This document shows, one piece after another, positions 7,262 to 13,677 of a stretch of DNA of 18,253 bases. The position numbers and the translations under genes were made by a program. Source of the DNA: an uncultured Caryophanales bacterium (GTDB taxonomy: Bacteria; Bacillota_I; Bacilli_A; RF39; UBA660); the NCBI GenBank assembly GCA_947168625.1, contig CAMVMQ010000008.1, forward strand, positions 1 to 18,253, written 5' to 3'. How positions within the stretch are numbered: position 1 is the first letter of the stretch; each line of letters begins with the position of its first letter. The notes beneath the pieces are model-generated. The model was not told the DNA's origin and did no database searches. It saw only the letters and a list, made by a program, of their open reading frames with translations.

Positions 7262-8035
7262 ATGGGTTTTTATAATAATCTTTCTGATGATGGTGTAATA
7301 TTTTTTTGGGTTGTTGTAGTTCTTTTAGTATTATTAAATTGTGTTGCTGTTATTCTTTACATTAAAAATAAAAAGTTACTTTCTTTATTGGATAAAAAAA
7401 ATAATGATATTGATTTGAATAGTAAAGATAAAAAAGATGAAGAGAATAAAGAAGAAAATGTTGAATTGATAATAGAACCTGAGGTTAATATTGCACCAAC
7501 GGAAGTTAAGAATGAACAAGAAAATAAAGATGAGTCTGAAATTGTAATAATAGATAATGCTGAAAAAAAGGATTCTGATGAAGTAAAGCAAGAAATGGAA
7601 ATTAGTACTCCTAGAGCTTATCAGCATAATGTTTTAAGGGAACTTTCGAAAAAGATGCCTATTTCTCCGATTCATGTTGATAGGAGTGATACTTCTAATG
7701 ACGTAAGTATTTATACTGTTCAAAGTAAGGAAGAAGATTTAGAAGATGATTTTCCTGCTATTGCTGATGGTGTATCTCCTTTAGAAGATATGGAAGATAG
7801 ATATGAAACTAATGATAATATGAAGTTTGCTCAAGAGATTGTTGAAAAAATGGAGGGTGAAGTTAAGCCATCGAATATTGAGCTTACTGATTATGAAAAG
7901 AAGCAAGAAGAAGAGGCTATTATTAGTTATGATGAACTTCAAAAGGTTAAAGATAAAATATATAATATAACTGAGGACGAGGAGACTGATGAATTTATTG
8001 ATGAATTAAAGAGTCTTCGTGATGATTTAGAATAA
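7262..8035 (+). CDS. Acidic single-pass membrane protein of unknown function
   Basis: I do not recognise this 257-residue protein. One hydrophobic segment near the N-terminus (GVIFFWVVVVLLVLLN through about residue 33) is followed by a long, low-complexity region rich in Glu, Asp, Lys and Asn that is probably disordered. The C-terminal half is more ordered, with a stretch around TPRAYQHNVLRELSKKMP and a helical, very acidic end. Basic residues right after the membrane segment suggest that the tail faces the cytoplasm. GAGGTGAT (7250-7257) is a near-perfect ribosome binding site that fits ATG 7262 (or ATG 7259); the GTG at 7253 lies inside it. The site overlaps the rsmE stop, so the two genes are probably co-transcribed. 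A terminator follows directly. Confidence 0.7.
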   Translation: MGFYNNLSDDGVIFFWVVVVLLVLLNCVAVILYIKNKKLLSLLDKKNNDIDLNSKDKKDEENKEENVELIIEPEVNIAPTEVKNEQENKDESEIVIIDNAEKKDSDEVKQEMEISTPRAYQHNVLRELSKKMPISPIHVDRSDTSNDVSIYTVQSKEEDLEDDFPAIADGVSPLEDMEDRYETNDNMKFAQEIVEKMEGEVKPSNIELTDYEKKQEEEAIISYDELQKVKDKIYNITEDEETDEFIDELKSLRDDLE

Positions 8036-8056
8036 GCATAGTGATATGCTTTTTTT
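8034..8056 (+). terminator. Terminator after the acidic membrane protein gene
   Basis: AAGCATA (8034-8040) pairs with TATGCTT (8045-8051) around a GTGA loop, followed by T's. Its T-tract runs into the TTGACA of the next promoter. Confidence 0.8.
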
Positions 8057-8087
8057 GACATCTTTTTTTCTTTTACGAGTATATACT
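8055..8087 (+). promoter_or_regulatory. Candidate spoIIP promoter
   Basis: A perfect TTGACA (8055-8060) is followed, after 19 bases, by TATATA (8080-8085), overlapping TATACT (8082-8087). The spacing is longer than ideal for sigma-A, and spoIIP is transcribed by sporulation sigma factors in B. subtilis, so the assignment is uncertain. Confidence 0.4.
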
Positions 8088-8106
8088 TGTAATAGGTGAA
8101 CATTCG

Positions 8107-9114
8107 ATGATAAAGAAAATGAAATTAAAAGGTCATTCAAAAAAAAGGATAATTAAATCTCTATTTTATGTTATTCTTGTTTATTTAGTATTTTCTATTA
8201 CTTTTTATTATTCTTTAAGAAACAGTAATAACATTAATAATACTAAGTTTATTAATTTTCTTCTTGAAGGAGGAAATAGTTATATGATGTCTGATTATAA
8301 ACTTATTAATATTGTTAATGATAGTACTAATTATCTTTTGAATATTGATTTTAGGAATCCTAGTTCTATACTTGATAAGGGTATTATGGAAGGTAAAAAG
8401 AATACTATTTATTTGGAGCATAATGATGATTATAGTGATTTAGAGGAACTTAAGAGGGTTAGTTCTTATATTGAAGATCCTAATCCTGTTGATACTAATA
8501 ATCCTCTTATATATATTTATAATTCACATCAGTTAGAGAATTATAATAATACTAATTTGGATATATATGGTATCACTCCTAATGTTATGATGGCATCTTA
8601 TTTGTTAAAAGAAAAATTAAATAAAAGGGGAATATCAACAATTGTCGAGGATACTAATCTAACAGAGTTTTTAAGTATTAATGGATGGGATCATTCTAAT
8701 TCTTATAAGGCTTCAAGAATATTTATATTAGATAAGAAGAATATGTATCCTTCAATTAGGTATTTTATTGATATTCATAGGGATTCAGTTAGTAATACTA
8801 CAGTTACTATAGATGGAAAGGAATATGCAAAAATTTTATTTGTTGTTGGATTAGAGCATGATAATTATAAGCAAAATTTAAAAGTAACGGAGGGATTTAA
8901 TAATCTTGTTAATAAGTATTATAAGGGTTTGTCAAAGGGCATACTTAAGAAAGAGGGAAAAGGAGTTGATGGTATTTATAATCAAGATATTAGTCCGAAT
9001 AGTATTTTAATTGAAGTTGGTGGAGTTAGTAATAACATTGATGAAGTACTTAATACTACTGAAGCTCTAGCTAGTGTAATTAATTATTTGATAAATGGTG
9101 AGAAAAGTGGATAG
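8107..9114 (+). CDS. spoIIP: Stage II sporulation protein P (engulfment peptidoglycan hydrolase)
   Basis: SpoIIP is the amidase/endopeptidase of the SpoIID-SpoIIM-SpoIIP complex that degrades septal peptidoglycan during engulfment of the forespore. The 335-residue protein has one membrane helix (about residues 17-37), a linker, and the SpoIIP domain from about residue 130. Motifs seen are IYIYNSHQLENY (His141), FIDIHRDS (His224, Asp226) and ILIEVGGVSNN (Glu303), matching the metal-binding and catalytic positions of this amidase family. MMASYLLKEKLNKRGI is the conserved helix after the first motif. The product is somewhat shorter than B. subtilis SpoIIP, mainly in the region between membrane helix and catalytic domain. 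AGGTGA (8094-8099) is the ribosome binding site. The 3' end overlaps the next gene by 20 bases. Confidence 0.9.
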   Translation: MIKKMKLKGHSKKRIIKSLFYVILVYLVFSITFYYSLRNSNNINNTKFINFLLEGGNSYMMSDYKLINIVNDSTNYLLNIDFRNPSSILDKGIMEGKKNTIYLEHNDDYSDLEELKRVSSYIEDPNPVDTNNPLIYIYNSHQLENYNNTNLDIYGITPNVMMASYLLKEKLNKRGISTIVEDTNLTEFLSINGWDHSNSYKASRIFILDKKNMYPSIRYFIDIHRDSVSNTTVTIDGKEYAKILFVVGLEHDNYKQNLKVTEGFNNLVNKYYKGLSKGILKKEGKGVDGIYNQDISPNSILIEVGGVSNNIDEVLNTTEALASVINYLINGEKSG

Positions 9115-9430
9115 GAAGAAATTATTTAAAGGTTTATTTGTTATTGCTTTTATTTCTTTTCTTATTTCTTATATTATTGAGGTTAGTGGTTACTACGAAT
9201 ATAATTTGCAAAATAGAACTATTCTTACTAGTGAGGCAATGAAAAGGTTTGAAAGTGATATAAATGAGGGAAAGGATGTATTACTTGAGGATTATGTTGT
9301 ATCGGAAACTAAGGATTATAGTACTTCTTTAACGAGAGGAACTAATAGGGTATCAATGGGTGTTAATAGAGCATTAAAAAAAGGTATTGAGGGAGTATTT
9401 AAAATATTTGGTAGTTTTGTTAGTAATTAG
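9095..9430 (+). CDS. Small membrane protein overlapping the end of spoIIP
   Basis: This is a 111-residue protein with a basic N-terminus (RKVDRKKLFK), one membrane helix at about residues 13-28 (GLFVIAFISFLISYII) and an 80-residue tail predicted to lie outside the membrane, with a weakly amphipathic C-terminal helix (NRALKKGIEGVFKIFGSFV). I do not recognise the family. In B. subtilis spoIIP is followed by the small gene yqxA, so position alone suggests a counterpart, but I cannot confirm similarity. The start is uncertain: ATG 9095 has no clear ribosome binding site, and GTG 9107 lies five bases after a GGTGA. The 20-base overlap (or 8 with the GTG) points to coupling with spoIIP and possibly a role in the same sporulation stage. 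Confidence 0.65.
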   Translation: MVRKVDRKKLFKGLFVIAFISFLISYIIEVSGYYEYNLQNRTILTSEAMKRFESDINEGKDVLLEDYVVSETKDYSTSLTRGTNRVSMGVNRALKKGIEGVFKIFGSFVSN

Positions 9431-9445
9431 TTTTTTCAACTTTAT

Positions 9446-9470
9446 AATAATTGCTATTTTAGTAATTATT
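9446..9470 (+). promoter_or_regulatory. Inverted repeat overlapping the nifU-like gene promoter
   Basis: AATAATTGCTA (9446-9456) pairs with TAGTAATTATT (9460-9470) with one G-U pair and a three-base loop. No T-tract follows, so it is not a convincing terminator. It spans the -35 and spacer of the predicted promoter, so an operator is possible. Confidence 0.4.
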
Positions 9471-9479
9471 TGATAGAAT
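9451..9479 (+). promoter_or_regulatory. Promoter of the nifU-like gene
   Basis: TTGCTA (9451-9456), 17-base spacer, TAGAAT (9474-9479) with an extended TG at 9471-9472. The same extended -10 block, TGATAGAATATTA, occurs before pgk. Confidence 0.6.
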
Positions 9480-9500
9480 ATTATTTGAAAGAAGGATATT

Positions 9501-9737
9501 ATGGATAATAAAGAAATAGTTGATAAAATAAAAGAGGTCTTGGATAGAATTAGACCTTATTTAGAAAATGATGGCGGTTCAGTTAAATTTAATAGATTTG
9601 AAAATGGTGTTGTTTATGTTTCGCTAACTGGAGCCTGCTCTAACTGTGAACTTGCTGATGCAACACTTGAAGATGGTATCGAAAGTGCATTAATTAATGA
9701 GGTACCTGAAGTTATTAAAGTTGTAAATGAGGATTAA
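9501..9737 (+). CDS. NifU-like C-terminal-domain protein (Fe-S cluster carrier)
   Basis: This 78-residue protein consists of a single NifU C-terminal domain, as in B. subtilis YutI and the Nfu family. Such proteins carry and deliver [4Fe-4S] clusters to apo-proteins. The N-terminal helix and RPYLENDGGSVKF are typical, and the CXXC motif (Cys46 and Cys49 in GACSNCELADATL) holds the cluster in a dimer. AAGGA (9492-9496) sits four bases before the ATG. The gene has its own promoter and no recognisable terminator before the convergent gene, which begins five bases after its stop. In B. subtilis yutI lies a few genes from yutH, echoing the arrangement here. Confidence 0.92.
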   Translation: MDNKEIVDKIKEVLDRIRPYLENDGGSVKFNRFENGVVYVSLTGACSNCELADATLEDGIESALINEVPEVIKVVNED

Positions 9738-9742
9738 TTTCT

Positions 9743-10627
9743 TCATTTTTTTTTGAGCCATAATGGTAGTGGTAAAGGATAATATTTAGATAGATATAGG
9801 TGGATATTATAAAGATATATTTCATAAGCATTTGTTTCTGCTATTAATTTATTTAGAAATGTTTCTGGTATTTTTTTTTCGATTATTTTATCAAATGCAT
9901 GAAAATAAAAAGATGGATATAATAATCTTGAATATAGTACTTGTATTCCGTATTTTGAAAAATGATTATGCTTAAAATAATTATCTAGTTCTTTATAAAT
10001 ATTGTTATTTTTTTGAAAAAAAGATAGTTTTATATATTCAGATAAATCTCTTGCTTTATGGTCAAAGATGATATTAAAGGGGTCATAAAGAGAATCTTGA
10101 AAGGTTATGTGGGATAATGTTTTTCTATCTAGGTATTCATCTTTAGGTGCTTCTCTTTTAGTGTTAATGAGATAAGAGATAGCGTTTTCTGACATTCCAA
10201 TATAATAATTTGCACTTTCTCTTAATATGGGATATTTACTGCTGTTTTGGGATAGATATTCTTCTAGAAAATCAATTCTCTGTTCCCATAATAGTTCCCA
10301 ATTGTTTCTTTCTAATTCTTTTAGTGGGCTTATTATAATATTTGATAGATTTGATATATTAGATAGAGTAATATTATTATTTTTTTCTACTAGTAGCATG
10401 ACATATAGTTTATTTTCAATATTAGAAAAAAGACTTCTATCTCTATTTGGGATTATTTTATTAATACTTGGAATATTAATTAGATTATAAATGGTATTTA
10501 TGTTATTTGGATTTTTTATTTCTTTTAAAACAAAATGATTGCTATTTGAGGTAAAGGTGTAGTTGTTTTCTTTTTTTTTTAAATTATTAACTTTTAAGTT
10601 GTAATAGTATTCAATTATATTATCCAT
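9743..10627 (-). CDS. CotS/YutH-like spore-coat-associated protein with degenerate kinase fold
   Basis: This 294-residue protein, the only - strand gene, resembles the CotS/YutH family of spore coat proteins, which share the aminoglycoside phosphotransferase-like kinase fold. HFVLKEIK (Lys35) occupies the place of the ATP-binding beta-3 lysine. LSHITFQDSLYDPFNIIFDH (His173, Asp182, Asn185, Asp189) followed by ARDLSEYIK corresponds to the catalytic HGD....N and the IDFD/RDLA region. The catalytic Asp of HGD is replaced (HIT), so activity is doubtful; the family also contains members with no demonstrated kinase activity. The start has an AAGGAT ribosome binding site (10638-10633). Asn and Ile content is high even for this genome. 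It converges on the nifU-like gene. Family assignment rests on motif pattern, sporulation context and length, and is moderate. Confidence 0.6.
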   Translation of the reverse strand: MDNIIEYYYNLKVNNLKKKENNYTFTSNSNHFVLKEIKNPNNINTIYNLINIPSINKIIPNRDRSLFSNIENKLYVMLLVEKNNNITLSNISNLSNIIISPLKELERNNWELLWEQRIDFLEEYLSQNSSKYPILRESANYYIGMSENAISYLINTKREAPKDEYLDRKTLSHITFQDSLYDPFNIIFDHKARDLSEYIKLSFFQKNNNIYKELDNYFKHNHFSKYGIQVLYSRLLYPSFYFHAFDKIIEKKIPETFLNKLIAETNAYEIYLYNIHLYLSKYYPLPLPLWLKKK

Positions 10628-10667
10628 ATTCCATCCTTATTATATTTTATTAAATTGTATTTAGATA

Positions 10668-10696
10668 TAGACTAATAAATTTAAATGTGATAGAAT
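10668..10696 (+). promoter_or_regulatory. Promoter of the pgk operon
   Basis: TAGACT (10668-10673), 17-base spacer, and TAGAAT (10691-10696) with an extended TG at 10688-10689. The divergent coat-like gene must start within the same 81-base gap; no convincing - strand promoter was found there. Confidence 0.55.
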
Positions 10697-10714
10697 ATTA
10701 ACTAGGTAATGAAT

Positions 10715-11887
10715 ATGAAAAAGACGATTAGAGATTATGATTTAAATGGTAAAAGAGTTATTATAAGATGTGATTATAATGTTCCAATGGATAACGGGAT
10801 TATTTTAGATGATACAAGAGTTAGGGCTAGTATAAGAACGATATCATATGCTCTAAATAATGGAGCTAAAGTTATTCTTTTATCACACTTGGGAAGGGTT
10901 AAAGAAAGTAAAGATAAAGATTGTAATAGTCTATATCCAGTGGCAGAATTATTGAGTAATTTACTAAAAAGAAAGATATTATTTTCGCCATCTACTAGAG
11001 GTAAAGAGCTTACTGAGATGGTAAATAATTTGAAAACTGGAGATATTTTACTTATTGAAAATACTAGATTTGAAGATATTGATGGAAATAAGGAATCAAA
11101 TTGTGATGAAGAGCTTTCTAAGTACTGGGCAAGTTTAGGAGATATTTTTATTAATGATGCTTATGCTTCTTGTCATCGTAATCATGCTTCAGTTACTGGA
11201 ATTCCTAAGTATTTACCTAGTGGTATTGGTTTTTTAGTAGAAAGAGAAATTAAGAAGATTGATAATGTTCTTATGTCTAATACACATCCTTTTATTACTG
11301 TACTTGGTGGTAAGAAAATAGATGATAAATTGGGATTAATAGAGAGTTTAGTTAAGATTAGTGATAAGCTTTTAATAGGGGGAGCTATGTCATTTACTTT
11401 TTTAAAGGTATTAGGTTATGATATTAACGATGATTTAGTGTCTATGGATAATTTAATTAATTGTAAAAAAGTATTAGATGATTATAAAGATAAAATAGTT
11501 TTGCCGTTAGACTTTGTATGTGAAGATGGTAATAAAGAACTAGATGAACTCAATAAAAATGATAAAGGTATGGATATTGGCCCTAAAACTATTAGATTGT
11601 TTAGAAAAGAACTTAAGGATGCTAAAAGAGTTATTTTGAATGGACCAATGGGAATATTTGAGGATAAGAGGTATGCTAAAGGAACAAGAAAAATATTTAA
11701 TATTTTAGGAGAATATAAGATTAAGACAGTTATAGGAGGAGGAGACTCGGCTTCCGCTGTCAATAAACTTGGTTATGATGGAATGTTTTATCATGTATCA
11801 ACAGGTGGTGGTGCTACAATGAAATATTTAGAAGAAAGAAAATTGGAAGGAATTGAAGTGATTGATGATGCAAAAAAACAAAATTAA
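10715..11887 (+). CDS. pgk: Phosphoglycerate kinase
   Basis: PGK transfers phosphate from 1,3-bisphosphoglycerate to ADP in glycolysis. The 390-residue product is near the usual length of about 394. Family signatures are RVIIRCDYNVP, DDTRVRAS, VILLSHLGR, LLIENTRFE, INDAYASCHRNHAS, TVLGGKKIDDK, GGAMSFTFLK, NGPMGIFE and the nucleotide loop GGGDSASAV then STGGGAT. Several positions are non-canonical (CDYNVP for DFNVP, DAYAS for DAFG, RNHAS for RAHAS), so it is a divergent but apparently intact enzyme. I choose ATG 10715 over ATG 10709 because the TAGG ribosome binding site at 10703-10706 is too near 10709. The 3' end overlaps the flippase-like gene by 23 bases and triosephosphate isomerase is two genes away. 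No gap gene is in the window. Confidence 0.95.
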   Translation: MKKTIRDYDLNGKRVIIRCDYNVPMDNGIILDDTRVRASIRTISYALNNGAKVILLSHLGRVKESKDKDCNSLYPVAELLSNLLKRKILFSPSTRGKELTEMVNNLKTGDILLIENTRFEDIDGNKESNCDEELSKYWASLGDIFINDAYASCHRNHASVTGIPKYLPSGIGFLVEREIKKIDNVLMSNTHPFITVLGGKKIDDKLGLIESLVKISDKLLIGGAMSFTFLKVLGYDINDDLVSMDNLINCKKVLDDYKDKIVLPLDFVCEDGNKELDELNKNDKGMDIGPKTIRLFRKELKDAKRVILNGPMGIFEDKRYAKGTRKIFNILGEYKIKTVIGGGDSASAVNKLGYDGMFYHVSTGGGATMKYLEERKLEGIEVIDDAKKQN

Positions 11888-12905
11888 GGTATATTTAGTA
11901 TTTGTTCTTATCTTATTTGTGGGTGTATTATTCTTTGCCTTAAAGGATGATTTGGCTGAAATAATACGTAATTTATTAAAGGTTAATATACTTTGGTTAA
12001 TAGTGGGTATTGGTTTTGTTTTCTTATCGAAATATTTTATTGGTATTACTACGTATGCTTTGGGAGTTAGAGAGAATAAGAATATCAGTAAGAATAAAAT
12101 TATACAGGTTTCTTTAATATATCCTTTTTTTGCTGGAATAACTCCTAGTAGTGTTGGTGGAGAAGCTTTTGAAGTTTTTTATTTGAAACAGAGTGGATTA
12201 TCTTATGGTGGTTCATCTAGTATACAAATGCAGAAGTTTATCTTGTATTTATTATCATTACTAGTGGTTAATTTTGTTGCTGTTATACTTAATTTATTTA
12301 CGGGTATTGTTGTTGATTCTACTTTTGTTGGTAGTACTGTTACTTTAAATTTTATTGTTAATTCTGTTTTATTAGGTGGATGTTTTCTTATAACTTACAA
12401 TAGAAAAGTTAAGGATTTTATTCTTCATAAGGGTATTGATATACTTGGTAAGATTAGAGTACTTAAAGATATAGATAAATCAAGAGAGAAAATTGATGAG
12501 TTTTTGGAGAAGTTTGATGATGGAGCTACGAAACTTCGTCAAGATAAGAATTTATTTTGGCAGTTAATTATTTATAATATATTGTCATTGCTTTTCCTTA
12601 TAATTGCTGCTTGGCCAATAGCTAGAGCGATGCATATTAAGGATATTAGTTTTATTAATTTGTTTATTCTTGCGACTTATGCTAAGATGATGTGTTTACT
12701 AGTGGTTACTCCTGGTAATAGTGGAGCTGCTGAATATTGTTTTATCTACTTGTTTACAAATTTAATTAACGAAAATGATATAATGGCTTATATGCTCATT
12801 TGGAGATTTGTTACTTATTATATTCCATTAGTAGTAGGAGGTTTAATTGCTTTGCATTGGGGAAGGAGGAGAGTTTATGAAAAAGATAATAGTACTGAAT
12901 CATAA
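11865..12905 (+). CDS. YbhN/MprF-type flippase-like integral membrane protein
   Basis: This 346-residue polytopic membrane protein resembles the lysylphosphatidylglycerol synthase transmembrane/UPF0104 (YbhN, AglD-like) family, whose best-known member is the flippase part of MprF. About eight hydrophobic segments are visible. Family-typical stretches are GITPSSVGGEAFEVFYL in the first half and VVTPGNSGAAEYCFIYLF in the second; both are Gly/Pro/Ser motifs seen in these proteins. There is no lysyl-transferase domain, so it is the membrane half alone. A lipid or glycolipid substrate is inference. Start is ATG 11865 or 11868, inside the pgk end, with only a weak ribosome binding site, and the end overlaps tpiA by 29 bases. 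A membrane flippase between two glycolytic genes is an unusual order. Confidence 0.82.
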   Translation: MMQKNKIKVYLVFVLILFVGVLFFALKDDLAEIIRNLLKVNILWLIVGIGFVFLSKYFIGITTYALGVRENKNISKNKIIQVSLIYPFFAGITPSSVGGEAFEVFYLKQSGLSYGGSSSIQMQKFILYLLSLLVVNFVAVILNLFTGIVVDSTFVGSTVTLNFIVNSVLLGGCFLITYNRKVKDFILHKGIDILGKIRVLKDIDKSREKIDEFLEKFDDGATKLRQDKNLFWQLIIYNILSLLFLIIAAWPIARAMHIKDISFINLFILATYAKMMCLLVVTPGNSGAAEYCFIYLFTNLINENDIMAYMLIWRFVTYYIPLVVGGLIALHWGRRRVYEKDNSTES

Positions 12906-13569
12906 GATGAGTATGTTATATGATGATGTTTATCATTATATTGAACAATTAAATAATATTGAGACAGAAAATGATATTGTAGTATGTCCATCAAATATTT
13001 TTTTAGAAGCATTTTTAAATAACTCTGATTATCCTGTTGGTAGTCAAGATGTTTGCGCTAAGTTAGATGAAAATATTACAGGTGAGATATCAACTGATCA
13101 GTTAAAGTCTTTAGGTGTTGAATACTCAATAGTAGGTCACTCAGAAAGACATGAAAATAGCATGGTAATCAATGAAAAGTTACTTGCAATATTAGATGCT
13201 AATATCTTTCCTATTTTGTTTTTTGGGGAGGCGATTGATGAAAATTATCGAGAAGTTATTCCACAAAAACTTGATGCTTATCTTAGGGAAGTTGAAAATA
13301 TTCAGTTTATTATCTTTGTTTATGAACCTGAATATGCTACGCAATCAGGTACACTTCCTAATGTCGAAAAAATAAGTGAAGTTACAGAATTTATTTCAAA
13401 GTATTTAGAAGATAAATATCATAAAAAGCCAAATTTGTTATATGGAGGAGGAGTAAATTCTAACAATGTTAGGGATATCTTAAAAATAGATAGTATAAAT
13501 GGTGTTGTTATTGGTAGTATATCTTCAGATATAAAAGAGGTACATAAAATAATTAATAATATTTCATAG
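12877..13569 (+). CDS. tpiA: Triosephosphate isomerase, divergent
   Basis: TPI interconverts dihydroxyacetone phosphate and glyceraldehyde 3-phosphate. The 230-residue product is shorter than the usual 250. The three catalytic residues are present: Lys10 in NHKM (usually NWKM), His88 in SIVGHSERH, and Glu150 in VYEPEYATQSG. The active-site loop after Glu150 is altered: the common PVWAIGTG is PEYATQSG here, losing the hinge Trp. Phosphate-binding GGGVNSNN and GVVIGS near the C-terminus are family-like. ATG 12877 is chosen because GGAGG (12865-12869) lies seven bases before it; an upstream in-frame start at 12847 lies within the flippase-like gene. Its position behind pgk supports the glycolytic role, but a TPI-like paralogue with another substrate is not excluded. 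Confidence 0.88.
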   Translation: MKKIIVLNHKMSMLYDDVYHYIEQLNNIETENDIVVCPSNIFLEAFLNNSDYPVGSQDVCAKLDENITGEISTDQLKSLGVEYSIVGHSERHENSMVINEKLLAILDANIFPILFFGEAIDENYREVIPQKLDAYLREVENIQFIIFVYEPEYATQSGTLPNVEKISEVTEFISKYLEDKYHKKPNLLYGGGVNSNNVRDILKIDSINGVVIGSISSDIKEVHKIINNIS

Positions 13570-13601
13570 AGAAGTATGTAGGATATTTCTCTATTTTTTT
13601 T
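13566..13601 (+). terminator. Terminator of the pgk-tpiA operon
   Basis: A 12-bp stem (13566-13577 with 13583-13594, one G-U pair) with a GTAGG loop and a T-tract to 13601. The 5' arm includes the tpiA stop region. Confidence 0.87.
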
Positions 13602-13616
13602 AAATCAAGAATATAA

Positions 13617-13623
13617 TTCGACA
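13617..13623 (-). promoter_or_regulatory. Spo0A box upstream of spo0A
   Basis: TTCGACA on the + strand is TGTCGAA on the - strand, an exact match to the 0A-box consensus, 55 bases before the spo0A start codon. It lies just upstream of, or overlaps, the likely -35 region, where Spo0A is known to act at sigma-A promoters. Autoregulation is inferred. Confidence 0.6.
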
Positions 13624-13627
13624 TATT

Positions 13628-13658
13628 TTGCTTTTAGACTTTAGTACAATGGTATAGT
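13628..13658 (+). promoter_or_regulatory. Candidate spo0A promoter region
   Basis: Two possible -10 elements are visible: TACAAT (13645-13650), whose -35 would be the weak CATATT at 13622-13627 touching the 0A box, and TATAGT (13653-13658) with an extended TG at 13650-13651 and TTGCTT (13628-13633) at a long 19-base spacing. A weak -35 fits an activator-dependent promoter. Confidence 0.45.
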
Positions 13659-13677
13659 AAAGAAAGAAGGGTAAGAT

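Noticed and set aside
8034..9114. Mycoplasma-type genetic code (UGA as Trp)
   Set aside because: rsmE ends with TGA at a sensible place, Trp is encoded by TGG throughout, and no gene needs read-through of TGA.
10628..10708. Sigma-E type promoter for the coat-like gene on the - strand (AATACAAT near 10659-10654)
   Set aside because: The -10 resembles the sigma-E consensus but no matching -35 lies at the required distance in this AT-rich gap.
13362..13368. TGTCGAA inside tpiA as a second Spo0A box for spo0A
   Set aside because: It is over 300 bases upstream of spo0A, within coding sequence and beyond the tpiA terminator.
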